Shown here: positions 51,621 to 59,613 of the stretch, one piece after another
Position numbering within the stretch: position 1 is the stretch's first letter
Layout of the letters: the number at the start of each line of letters is the position of its first letter
Assembly: GCA_002353825.1 (NCBI GenBank)
Contig: DEKJ01000057.1
Coordinates: 151,010 to 215,009 of the forward strand
From: Prevotella sp. UBA2725
GTDB taxonomy: Bacteria; Bacteroidota; Bacteroidia; Bacteroidales; Bacteroidaceae
Direction of reading: 5' to 3'
DNA: 64,000 nt
Notes under the pieces: model-generated
The model's input: the letters and a program-made list of their open reading frames with translations, nothing else
Databases searched by the model: none
What the model was told of the DNA's origin: nothing
Program-made: the position numbers and the translations under genes

Positions 51621-52070
51621 ATGATAGACTATCTCTCCTCAAACCTTTGGCTGGTATGGACGCTTGTATGCGTCCTTGCCCTCATCTTGGAAGTGTCGTC
51701 GGGCACGTTCTATCTCATGTGCTTTGCCGTAGGTGCAGCATGCTCTATCATCACCTCCCTGTTTCCCACTCCTTTCTGGGTGCAGGTGGTGGTGTTTGCT
51801 GTAGCCTCGGCTATTTGCGTATTCTGCGTTCGTCCGTTTGTGGTCAGGTATGTCCACCCGGGCCACGACAATCGCGTGAGCAATGCTGACGCACTTATCG
51901 GGCGAACAGGAACTGTCATTGAGCCTATCACCCCGGAGAAAGCCGGATACGTGAAAGTGGACGGCGATGAGTGGCGTGCCGTGACCGATGATGGCGAGAT
52001 CATTCCCAAAGGTGAGGAAGTAGTCATCAAGAAACGGGACAGCATCATCGTTACCGTTAGCAAGAAATAA
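51621..52070 (+). CDS. NfeD-like membrane protein
   Basis: 149 residues. Two or three membrane spans (about 8-72: LWLVWTLVCVLALILEVSSGTFYLM and WVQVVVFAVASAICVF) precede a C-terminal OB-fold (about 85-149: DALIGRTGTVIEPI, GYVKVDGDEWRAV). This is the short NfeD class that pairs with SPFH proteins. The SPFH gene begins 31 bp downstream, consistent with a membrane microdomain complex. Confidence 0.92.
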   Translation: MIDYLSSNLWLVWTLVCVLALILEVSSGTFYLMCFAVGAACSIITSLFPTPFWVQVVVFAVASAICVFCVRPFVVRYVHPGHDNRVSNADALIGRTGTVIEPITPEKAGYVKVDGDEWRAVTDDGEIIPKGEEVVIKKRDSIIVTVSKK

Positions 52071-52100
52071 TTTTATTTTTAACCCAAAACTCATAAACCC

Positions 52101-53045
52101 ATGATCGGATTCTATGTTCTCATCGGACTCGTTGTCCTCGTGCTCATCTTTGCCAAGATGGCAATCGTCATCATCCCACAGAGTGAGACACGTATCATTG
52201 AGCGCCTCGGCAAATACTATGCGACGCTCAAACCAGGCATCAACATCATCATCCCATTCATTGACCGGGCAAAAGTTATCGTCACTTATCAGCGTGGACG
52301 CTACACATACAGTAACCATATCGATCTCAGAGAGCAAGTGTATGATTTTGACAAACAGAATGTTATCACGAAGGATAACATCCAAATGCAGATCAATGCC
52401 TTGCTCTATTTCCAGATTGTAGACCCTTTCAAAGCCGTTTATGAGATCAATAACCTCCCCAACGCCATTGAGAAGCTCACGCAGACAACGCTCCGTAACA
52501 TCATCGGCGAGATGGAGCTCGACCAGACGCTGACCTCGCGCGATGTCATCAACACAAAACTGCGTGGCGTGCTCGACGACGCTACCAACAAATGGGGCAT
52601 CAAAGTAAACCGCGTAGAACTGCAGGATATCATTCCTCCCCAGAGCGTGCTCCAGGCTATGGAGAAGCAAATGCAGGCTGAGCGCGACAAGCGTGCTACA
52701 ATCCTTACTTCTGAAGGTCAGAAGCAGGCACAGATCCTCCAATCTGAGGGCGAGAAAGCTGCGACTATCAACCGTGCAGAAGCCGACAAGCAACAGGCTA
52801 TCCTCAAGGCAGAAGGTGAGGCTACGGCGCGTATCCGCAAGGCTGAGGCCGAGGCTGCTGCCATCGAGAAGATCACGCAGGCCGTAGGACAGTCGACGAA
52901 CCCGGCCAACTATCTGCTTGCCAAAAACTATATTCAGATGCTTCAACAAGTGGCTTCTGGAGACAAGTCGAAGACCGTCTTCCTGCCCTACGAAGCCAGC
53001 AATCTTATGGGTAGCTTAGGAGGAATAAAAGAACTGTTTAAATAG
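52101..53045 (+). CDS. SPFH/Band-7 membrane scaffold protein (QmcA/stomatin-like)
   Basis: 314 residues. An N-terminal membrane anchor (IGFYVLIGLVVLVLIFAKMAIVII) precedes the SPFH domain (about 27-190: PQSETRIIERLGKYYATLKPGINIIIPFID). A long coiled coil rich in Ala, Glu and Gln (about 200-270) follows. It forms oligomeric rings that organise lipid domains or control FtsH-like proteases. Paired with NfeD directly upstream. Confidence 0.93.
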   Translation: MIGFYVLIGLVVLVLIFAKMAIVIIPQSETRIIERLGKYYATLKPGINIIIPFIDRAKVIVTYQRGRYTYSNHIDLREQVYDFDKQNVITKDNIQMQINALLYFQIVDPFKAVYEINNLPNAIEKLTQTTLRNIIGEMELDQTLTSRDVINTKLRGVLDDATNKWGIKVNRVELQDIIPPQSVLQAMEKQMQAERDKRATILTSEGQKQAQILQSEGEKAATINRAEADKQQAILKAEGEATARIRKAEAEAAAIEKITQAVGQSTNPANYLLAKNYIQMLQQVASGDKSKTVFLPYEASNLMGSLGGIKELFK

Positions 53046-53050
53046 GACAA

Positions 53051-54157
53051 ATGAACATATGCATTGTATGCGGTGCACGCCCTAACTTCATTAAGGTGGC
53101 ACCGCTCATCAGAGACATTAAAAAGAGCAAGGACGATACAACATCTTCTTGTACAGTCGATATGCAACTGGTCTATACAGGTGCAGAGAATGACCCAACG
53201 CTCGACAAGTCACTCTATGCCGACCTGGAGATACCTCGCCCTGACACGTTCCTCGGAGTGACGGCCACAAACCTTAGCGATATCACGGGACAGGTGATGC
53301 AAAAGTTTGAGGTCTATCTTCAGCAACATCCCACTGATACGGTTGTGGTCGTCGACGATCTCGCCTCTACGATGGCTGTGGCTATCGTGACGAAGAAGCA
53401 TGGCATCCGCCTGGCTCATATCGCTGCCGGAACCCGCTCTTTCGATATCAACATGCCGAAGGAAGTGAACCGCCTCGTCATTGACGGACTGTCAGATATT
53501 CTCTTCACAGCCGGAGCAAGCAACAACTCCATCGCCAACCGCGAAGGTGCCGAGCTCTCCAAAGTCTACATGGTGGGAAATATCCTTATGGACAATCTGC
53601 GGTTCATCCATGACAAACTTAAGAAGCCTGCCGTCATTGATGAGTTAGGCCTCAAAGGGAAAGATTACTTTGTGTTCACACTGAACCGCAAGGCGCTCAT
53701 TGCCAACAAAGAGAATCTGAAACTGATGGTGAAAGCCATCATTGACAACGCCAGTGACACACCTGTCATCGCTCCATTGCGTGGCTTAGCAGCTGAAGCC
53801 GTAGGATCATTCCTTAGCGAAGCCGATAAGAATACGTTCCACATCGTCGATCCTCTGCCCTACCTCGAGTTCTCCTGGCTCACGGAGAATGCCAAGGCCA
53901 TCATCACCGACTCAGGCAATGTAGCCGAGGAAGCGACATTCAACCATGTGCCGTGCATCACCCTCAACTCCTATACGGAGAATATTGAGACCGTGAAGAT
54001 TGGTACCAATGTGCTCGTAGGTGAAGATGCACAGACCTTGGGCACGGCCGTTGCTGATGCAGCAGTAGGCAAGTGGAAGGAAGGAGCACTGCCCGACAGA
54101 TGGGATGGTCGCAGCGCCGACCGTATGCTGAGAATTCTCGAAGGAGAGAAAGCATAA
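53051..54157 (+). CDS. UDP-GlcNAc 2-epimerase (WecB)-like protein with altered catalytic residues
   Basis: 368 residues. The N-terminal CGARPNFIKVAPLI (Arg10, Lys15) and the C-terminal TDSGNVAEEATFNHVPCITL match the UDP-binding parts of non-hydrolysing WecB. Against the WecB pattern, HVEAGLR has become HIAAGTR (Ala125 for the catalytic Glu), and the GHRREN segment has become LNRKAL (Asn212 for the catalytic His). The VDD at 101-103 keeps an Asp. So the fold is clear but ordinary epimerase chemistry is doubtful. It starts 5 bp after the SPFH gene. A cell-surface sugar role is not supported by neighbours. Confidence 0.82.
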   Translation: MNICIVCGARPNFIKVAPLIRDIKKSKDDTTSSCTVDMQLVYTGAENDPTLDKSLYADLEIPRPDTFLGVTATNLSDITGQVMQKFEVYLQQHPTDTVVVVDDLASTMAVAIVTKKHGIRLAHIAAGTRSFDINMPKEVNRLVIDGLSDILFTAGASNNSIANREGAELSKVYMVGNILMDNLRFIHDKLKKPAVIDELGLKGKDYFVFTLNRKALIANKENLKLMVKAIIDNASDTPVIAPLRGLAAEAVGSFLSEADKNTFHIVDPLPYLEFSWLTENAKAIITDSGNVAEEATFNHVPCITLNSYTENIETVKIGTNVLVGEDAQTLGTAVADAAVGKWKEGALPDRWDGRSADRMLRILEGEKA

Positions 54158-54181
54158 CTTGGGAGAAGACAGAAGACCAAA

Positions 54182-54247
54182 AGTCCAGAGGTTCAGTCAA
54201 ATGATAATGCAAATCTATACTTTAGGTAATGACTGAACTTCTGGACT
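54182..54247. terminator. Long bidirectional hairpin between the WecB-like gene and ansA
   Basis: An 18-bp inverted repeat with one wobble (54182-54199, 54230-54247) contains AGTCCAGA and TCTGGACT. It separates convergent genes; a third partial copy CTGGACTTCT follows at 54257. Confidence 0.7.
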
Positions 54248-54277
54248 TCTGTTTTCTGGACTTCTAAATTTGTATTT

Positions 54278-55306
54278 TTATGAGATCTCTCCTGCAAGCG
54301 ACTGATTCATCAATCCACGGATGATATTCGCATCCGAATACATTCCCTGCAAGAACATCAGTTTGGTGATAGCCGCTTCCACGGTACCGTCATGCCCCGA
54401 TACCACACCGAGATCCATGAGCTGATAACCCGTATCGTAGCGGTTCATTACCACGCTTCCAGCCACACACTGACTGATGTTCACAATCGTTACACCACGT
54501 TGCGCCGCACGTTTAAGCAGCGGCATCAGCCAGTCGTTGTGCGGAGCATTACCACTGCCGAAAGTACGCATGACGATACCGCGCAGCGCAGTAGAATCGA
54601 GGATATTCCTGAAGATGCGCTCTTGGATACCAGGAAAGATACTGAAAACCAATACGTTTTCATCCATGGCATAATGCGGTATCATGCGCTTTGAAAAGTC
54701 GGGGCGGAGGATATGATGGTCAGCGAACGTGAAGTTTACTCCAGCATCACACAGATGCGGATAGTTGAAACTGTTGAAAGCATAGAAGCCTTCCGCATTG
54801 ATTTTCGTTGAGCGATTACCACGTAACAGTCTACCACTGAAATAGATACATACCTCTGGCACCCGCGCATGGCCTTCCTCGTCTTTCATGGCAGCCAATT
54901 CGATGCTTGTGATAAGATTTTCCTTGCCATCGGTACGAAGCTGGCCAATAGGCAGTTGTGAGCCCGTCAAGATAACAGGCTTCGTAAGGTTCTCCAACAT
55001 GAACGACAAAGCCGAAGCCGTGTAAGCCATCGTGTCAGTGCCATGGAGAATCACGAAACCATCGTATTGCTCATAGTTGCGCGCTATAATTCTTACAAGC
55101 TGGGCCCAGTTCTTTGGCATCATGTCACTGGAGTCGATAGGAGGCGTGAACTGATAGACATCCACATTCACATTCTTGCGGATGAGATTAAACTCTGGCA
55201 TAGAGTTCTCAAGGTGATTGAAGTCGAGCGGCTCCAATGCTCCCGTCTGAGGGTTCTGCCCCATGCCAACGGTTCCACCTGTGTATATGAGTAATACTTT
55301 ATTCAT
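54278..55306 (-). CDS. ansA: Type I L-asparaginase
   Basis: 342 residues from the ATG at 55306. The upstream extension of the frame overlaps the next gene and lacks the conserved start. MNKVLLIYTGGTVGM holds the first catalytic Thr and HGTDTMAYTA the second, the asparaginase signature. No signal peptide, so it is the cytoplasmic type. The helicase-associated gene lies 4 bp upstream on the same strand, suggesting co-transcription. Confidence 0.94.
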   Translation of the reverse strand: MNKVLLIYTGGTVGMGQNPQTGALEPLDFNHLENSMPEFNLIRKNVNVDVYQFTPPIDSSDMMPKNWAQLVRIIARNYEQYDGFVILHGTDTMAYTASALSFMLENLTKPVILTGSQLPIGQLRTDGKENLITSIELAAMKDEEGHARVPEVCIYFSGRLLRGNRSTKINAEGFYAFNSFNYPHLCDAGVNFTFADHHILRPDFSKRMIPHYAMDENVLVFSIFPGIQERIFRNILDSTALRGIVMRTFGSGNAPHNDWLMPLLKRAAQRGVTIVNISQCVAGSVVMNRYDTGYQLMDLGVVSGHDGTVEAAITKLMFLQGMYSDANIIRGLMNQSLAGEIS

Positions 55307-55310
55307 CGTT

Positions 55311-55580
55311 CTATTCTTCGTGATTTTCCTGCTCAAAATTCTCTTTATGGAGATATTGATGCTGATTGACCCGTCTATAAGTCTCGGCTTCTTCCAAGAG
55401 CTCATTCAACTTCTTCGAACGTTCCTCGCTGAGCAAGCCTTTGTTTCTCATCTTGCGATTATATTTAAGCCAGTTAACCAGCTTCATGTCTTCTTGGTGG
55501 TACTTGGAAGGTCTATGCTTGTTCTTTTTTAAATAAGCCATATACGCATTCCACGACTTCAACCAATGTTCTTCTGTCAT
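55311..55580 (-). CDS. Standalone helicase-associated (HA) domain protein
   Basis: 89 residues. WLKSWNAYMAYLKKNKHRPSK then MKLVNWLKYNRKMRNKGLLS and ERSKKLNELLEE follow the spaced Trp/Leu pattern of the helicase-associated domain (PF03457), normally repeated in tandem after helicases. Here a single domain with a charged tail stands alone. It is likely DNA- or RNA-binding. Ends 4 bp before ansA. Confidence 0.75.
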   Translation of the reverse strand: MTEEHWLKSWNAYMAYLKKNKHRPSKYHQEDMKLVNWLKYNRKMRNKGLLSEERSKKLNELLEEAETYRRVNQHQYLHKENFEQENHEE

Positions 55581-55629
55581 TGTTATCCCCTATATAAATG
55601 TAAACGCTAAACGCTTGTTATTCTATCTG

Positions 55630-55637
55630 CAAAATTA
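55630..55637 (-). promoter_or_regulatory. -7 promoter element for the HA-domain/ansA unit
   Basis: TAATTTTG on the minus strand, 50 bp before the start codon. Confidence 0.5.
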
Positions 55638-55713
55638 CATATTTTTCTTTACCATCTATTATTTTTCCAATAATAAATTTCGCCTAATCCTTTATACTTT
55701 GAAAAATAAGTCT

Positions 55714-55721
55714 TAACTTTG
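55714..55721 (+). promoter_or_regulatory. -7 promoter element for the export lipoprotein gene
   Basis: TAACTTTG, 30 bp before the ATG at 55751, with TTTG about 15 bp further upstream. Confidence 0.55.
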
Positions 55722-55750
55722 CAGAAACAAAGCATTCGATAACTTAGAAA

Positions 55751-56530
55751 ATGAAAAAAATCCTCCTTTCAACAGTGTTGTTTGCAATTCTCTTCTTTGT
55801 TGGGAGTTGCCAAAGCATGCGTAATTTCACTTATTTCCAGAACATCGACACGTTAAACTTAGCACCATCCAAGGGACTTCCCGAGACTAAGATTATGCCG
55901 AACGATGAGTTGACTATTATTGTAAAGACTTCTAACCCGGAAGCATCCGAGCCTTTCAACCTCTTTTCGAATAATAGCAGTTTCAATACTACCAATAACA
56001 ACATCAGGGGCTATCTCGTCAACAATGATGGGACCATCAACTTCCCTGTGCTTGGTAGAATTCATGTCGGTGGCATGACACGCCCAGAGGTTGAAGACAC
56101 CATTGCATCCATGCTAAAGCCTTATCTCTCTGCAAAGGAGAAACCTGTTGTGATTTGCCGGCTGAAGAGTTTCCACGTAACGATGATCGGTGAGCTCGGC
56201 TCTAAGGTTCTTGATGTGCCTGAAGAGAAAATGAACATCGTAGAAGCCATTGCACAGGCAGGTGATCTCAATATGTACGGCAAGCGCACAAATATTCTTC
56301 TTGTTCGCGAAGACTCTACAGGCGAGAAGCATATCCACCGTTACGACATGACGAAAGGACAGATTTTCAATGATCCTTATTATTACCTCAAGCAGAACGA
56401 CATTGTCTACGTTCAGCCGACAAAGCAGAAGACCGTGCAGTCGTCTACAGGTCAGTGGACAACCCTGTGGATCACTATCTTAGGATGGGCAACAACTGTA
56501 GCTACACTGGTATTGAGCATCATAAAATAA
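55751..56530 (+). CDS. Polysaccharide export lipoprotein (Wza/BexD family)
   Basis: 259 residues with a lipobox (FFVGSC, Cys about 20). The poly-export domain (NDELTIIVKTSNPEASEPFN, GYLVNNDGTINFPVLGRIHVGGMTRPEVEDTI) is followed by an SLBB domain (FHVTMIGELGSKVLDVPEEKMNIVEAIAQAGDL). The C-terminus has a hydrophobic helix (LWITILGWATTVATLVLSII), as in Bacteroidota capsule exporters. No Wzc kinase or glycosyltransferase gene adjoins it, so it is an orphan here. Confidence 0.9.
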   Translation: MKKILLSTVLFAILFFVGSCQSMRNFTYFQNIDTLNLAPSKGLPETKIMPNDELTIIVKTSNPEASEPFNLFSNNSSFNTTNNNIRGYLVNNDGTINFPVLGRIHVGGMTRPEVEDTIASMLKPYLSAKEKPVVICRLKSFHVTMIGELGSKVLDVPEEKMNIVEAIAQAGDLNMYGKRTNILLVREDSTGEKHIHRYDMTKGQIFNDPYYYLKQNDIVYVQPTKQKTVQSSTGQWTTLWITILGWATTVATLVLSIIK

Positions 56531-56585
56531 CGCATCTTAATACATCTTCATAACACTCATATAAAATATAAGAGGAATAACATTA

Positions 56586-58484
56586 ATGGAACATAACATC
56601 CATGAAGACTGCGGCGTGGCTTTGATACGCCTTCTCAAGCCATTGAGCTATTACCAGAAGAAATACGGAAGCTGGAAATGGGGGCTGGGCAAGCTCTATC
56701 TGATGATGGAGAAGCAGCACAACCGCGGTCAGGAAGGTGCCGGAATAGCATCTGTCAAGCTCAACACCAAGCCCGGACACGAATACATGTTCAGGGAGAG
56801 AGCAGAAGGCGCCAACGCTATCACCGAGATTTTCGGTGAGGCTAATCGTCAGATCAGACAGGTGATGAAAGAGGAGGAAGTGGACACCGAGGCCTACGAT
56901 GAGCTGCCTTTCGCCGGCGAGCTTTATATGGGCCATCTGCGCTATTCTACCACCGGAAAGAGTGGTGTGAAATATGTGCACCCGTTTCTGCGCCGTAACA
57001 ACTGGAAAGCGAAGAACCTCTGCATCTGCGGCAACTTCAATATGACCAATGTAGAGGAAGTGTTCAAAGACCTCACCAAGCAGGGGCAGTGTCCCCGTAT
57101 CTACAGCGATACTTACATCACGTTGGAGCTCATGGGCCATCGCCTCGACCGTGAGGTAGAGCGCAACTTCATCAACGCCAAGCAGCGTGGACTCCACGAT
57201 ACGGACATCACGCGTTTCATCGATCAGCATGTACGCATGGAGAATGTTCTGAAGACCACGATGAACCATTTCGACGGCGGTTACGTTATGTGCGGCATCA
57301 CCGGTAGCGGCGAGATGTTTGCGATGAGAGATCCTCATGGCATACGTCCCGCTTTTTGGTATAAGAACGACGAGGTGGTTGTGCTTGCTTCAGAGCGCCC
57401 CGTGCTTCAGACGACCTTCGACCTCGAATACGACGACATCCACGAGCTCACACCCGGCGCAGCGCTCCTCGTCAGAGCCAATGGAGAGTCACTCGAAAAG
57501 CAGATTCTCCCTGAAGAGGAAGACTATAAATGCTCCTTTGAGCACATCTACTTCTCGCGCGGCTCCGACAAGGACATCTACCGCGAGCGTAAGCAGCTCG
57601 GTGAACAGCTCACCCCGCAGGTCCTTGATGCTGTAGGCGGAGACACGGCACATACCGTCATCTCCTTCATTCCGAACACCGCAGAGGTGGCTTACTATGG
57701 ACTGCTCGAAGGCTTCAAGAACTATCAGCGGGAGCAGGATATCAATTCGATACTGACCCTTGGTCACCAACCCAACTACGATGAATTGAAGACGATTCTC
57801 AGCCGTAACGTGCGCTCTGAGAAAGTGGCCTGGAAAGATATCAAGCTCCGCACCTTCATCACGGAGGGCACGGCACGCGATGACCTCGCAGCTCACGTCT
57901 ACGATATCACCTACGGATCAATAGAGCCCTACAAAGACAACCTCGTCATCATCGACGACAGTATCGTGCGTGGCACGACCCTCAAGAAGAGTATCCTCCA
58001 TATCCTCGACCGTCTGCATCCGAAGAAGATCGTTATCGTCAGTTCCGCTCCGCAGATCCGCTATCCGGACTACTATGGCATCGACATGCCGAGCCTCGAG
58101 GAGTTCTGCGTCTTCCGCGCCACGATAGCCCTCATCCACGACCGGGGTATGGAGCAGCTCATCCACGACACTTACAAAGCTTGTAAGGCCGAGCTGGAGA
58201 AGCCTTTGAAAGAGATGCACAACCGTGTGCGCGACATCTACAAGCCGTTCACCGTGGAGGAGATCAATCGCAAGATTGTGGAGATGCTCAAGCCTGATGA
58301 CATGAAGACTCCGGTCGACATCGTCTATCAGTCGCTCGACGGTCTCCATCGTGCTATCCCCGAGAACCGTGGCGACTGGTACTTCTCCGGCCACTACCCC
58401 ACTCCGGGCGGAAAGAGAATGTGTATTCAGGCGTTCATCAATTATTATGAGAGCGTCTACGGAAAATCAAATCTTGGTATCTAA
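56586..58484 (+). CDS. purF: Amidophosphoribosyltransferase-like protein (long Bacteroidota form)
   Basis: 632 residues, longer than classical PurF (about 470-505). The glutaminase nucleophile would be Cys9 in MEHNIHEDCGVALI, so a short leader must be removed or tolerated. KQHNRGQEGAG, YMGHLRYST and CGNFN are the Gln-amidotransferase motifs. The PRPP loop is VIIDDSIVRGTT. It makes phosphoribosylamine, the first step of purine synthesis. It is clustered with carA and carB, which also use glutamine. Confidence 0.9.
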   Translation: MEHNIHEDCGVALIRLLKPLSYYQKKYGSWKWGLGKLYLMMEKQHNRGQEGAGIASVKLNTKPGHEYMFRERAEGANAITEIFGEANRQIRQVMKEEEVDTEAYDELPFAGELYMGHLRYSTTGKSGVKYVHPFLRRNNWKAKNLCICGNFNMTNVEEVFKDLTKQGQCPRIYSDTYITLELMGHRLDREVERNFINAKQRGLHDTDITRFIDQHVRMENVLKTTMNHFDGGYVMCGITGSGEMFAMRDPHGIRPAFWYKNDEVVVLASERPVLQTTFDLEYDDIHELTPGAALLVRANGESLEKQILPEEEDYKCSFEHIYFSRGSDKDIYRERKQLGEQLTPQVLDAVGGDTAHTVISFIPNTAEVAYYGLLEGFKNYQREQDINSILTLGHQPNYDELKTILSRNVRSEKVAWKDIKLRTFITEGTARDDLAAHVYDITYGSIEPYKDNLVIIDDSIVRGTTLKKSILHILDRLHPKKIVIVSSAPQIRYPDYYGIDMPSLEEFCVFRATIALIHDRGMEQLIHDTYKACKAELEKPLKEMHNRVRDIYKPFTVEEINRKIVEMLKPDDMKTPVDIVYQSLDGLHRAIPENRGDWYFSGHYPTPGGKRMCIQAFINYYESVYGKSNLGI

Positions 58485-58536
58485 TCCTGCCATCAACAGT
58501 GGCGACCAATCAATAAAGCTTCTAAAACAACATCAG

Positions 58537-59613
58537 ATGAAGAATGTTACCTTGATATTATCCGACGGCACGAAGTTTCATGGCAAGTCTTTTGGCTATG
58601 ACGCTCCTGTAGCCGGCGAGGTTGTTTTCAACACCGCCATGATGGGTTATCCGGAATCGCTGACGGACCCATCTTATGCCGGGCAAATCCTTACGTTCAC
58701 CTACCCGCTCATCGGCAACTACGGTGTGCCTCCTTTCACGTTTGAGAAGAACGGACTACCGACATTCATGGAGAGTGACAAGATCTATGTCGCCGCTATG
58801 ATCTGCGCCGACTACAGTGAGCAGTTCAGCCACTGGAATGGTGTGGAGACGTTGGCCTCCTGGCTTAAGCGCGAGCACATCCCCGGCATCACGGGCATCG
58901 ACACACGTCAGCTGACAAAGGTGCTGCGCGAGCATGGTGTCATGATGGGATCCATCGTGTTTGACGATGAGCCTGAGAACATTCCTCATGCCGACTACTC
59001 CGGCGTCAACTTCGTAGACAAGGTGTCCTGCAAGGACATCATCCGCTACAATGAGGGCGCAGGAAAGAAAGTGGTGCTCGTCGACTGCGGTGTCAAGGCA
59101 AACATCATCCGCTGTCTCATCAACCGCGGCGTGGAGGTTATCCGTGTGCCTTGGAACTATGACTACACGAACATGGAGTTTGACGGATTGTTCCTCGCCA
59201 ATGGTCCTGGCGATCCTGACACTTGCCAGGCTGCCGTAGACATTCTTAAGAAACAGTTGAGCTCCAGCCGCAAGCCCGTCTGCGGTATCTGCATGGGTAA
59301 CCAACTTCTCGGCAAGGCTGCAGGTGCTACGATCTACAAGCTCAAATACGGTCACCGCTCACACAACCAGCCCGTGCGTCTTGTGGGTACGAACCACTGC
59401 TATATCACTTCTCAGAACCACGGTTATGCCGTAGACGCTTCGACCCTCGGTCCCGACTGGGAGGAGCTCTTCGTCAATATGAACGACGGTTCCAACGAGG
59501 GCATCCGTCACAAGACGAATCCTTGGTTCTCCTCACAGTTCCATCCTGAGGCTTGCTCAGGCCCTGTGGACACTGAATTTATGTTCGACAAGTTTATTGA
59601 AACATTGAAATAA
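58537..59613 (+). CDS. carA: Carbamoyl-phosphate synthase small subunit
   Basis: 358 residues from the ATG at 58537; the longer frame overlaps purF. MKNVTLILSDGTKFHGKSFG is the normal start. The glutaminase triad is in CGICMGNQLLG (Cys) and SSQFHPEA (His). It delivers ammonia from glutamine to CarB for arginine and pyrimidine synthesis. Its stop overlaps the carB start by one base. Confidence 0.96.
   Translation: MKNVTLILSDGTKFHGKSFGYDAPVAGEVVFNTAMMGYPESLTDPSYAGQILTFTYPLIGNYGVPPFTFEKNGLPTFMESDKIYVAAMICADYSEQFSHWNGVETLASWLKREHIPGITGIDTRQLTKVLREHGVMMGSIVFDDEPENIPHADYSGVNFVDKVSCKDIIRYNEGAGKKVVLVDCGVKANIIRCLINRGVEVIRVPWNYDYTNMEFDGLFLANGPGDPDTCQAAVDILKKQLSSSRKPVCGICMGNQLLGKAAGATIYKLKYGHRSHNQPVRLVGTNHCYITSQNHGYAVDASTLGPDWEELFVNMNDGSNEGIRHKTNPWFSSQFHPEACSGPVDTEFMFDKFIETLK

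Noticed and set aside
55307..55405. N-terminal extension of asparaginase
   Set aside because: It would overlap the upstream gene and place 33 non-conserved residues before the conserved MNKVLLIYTGGT.
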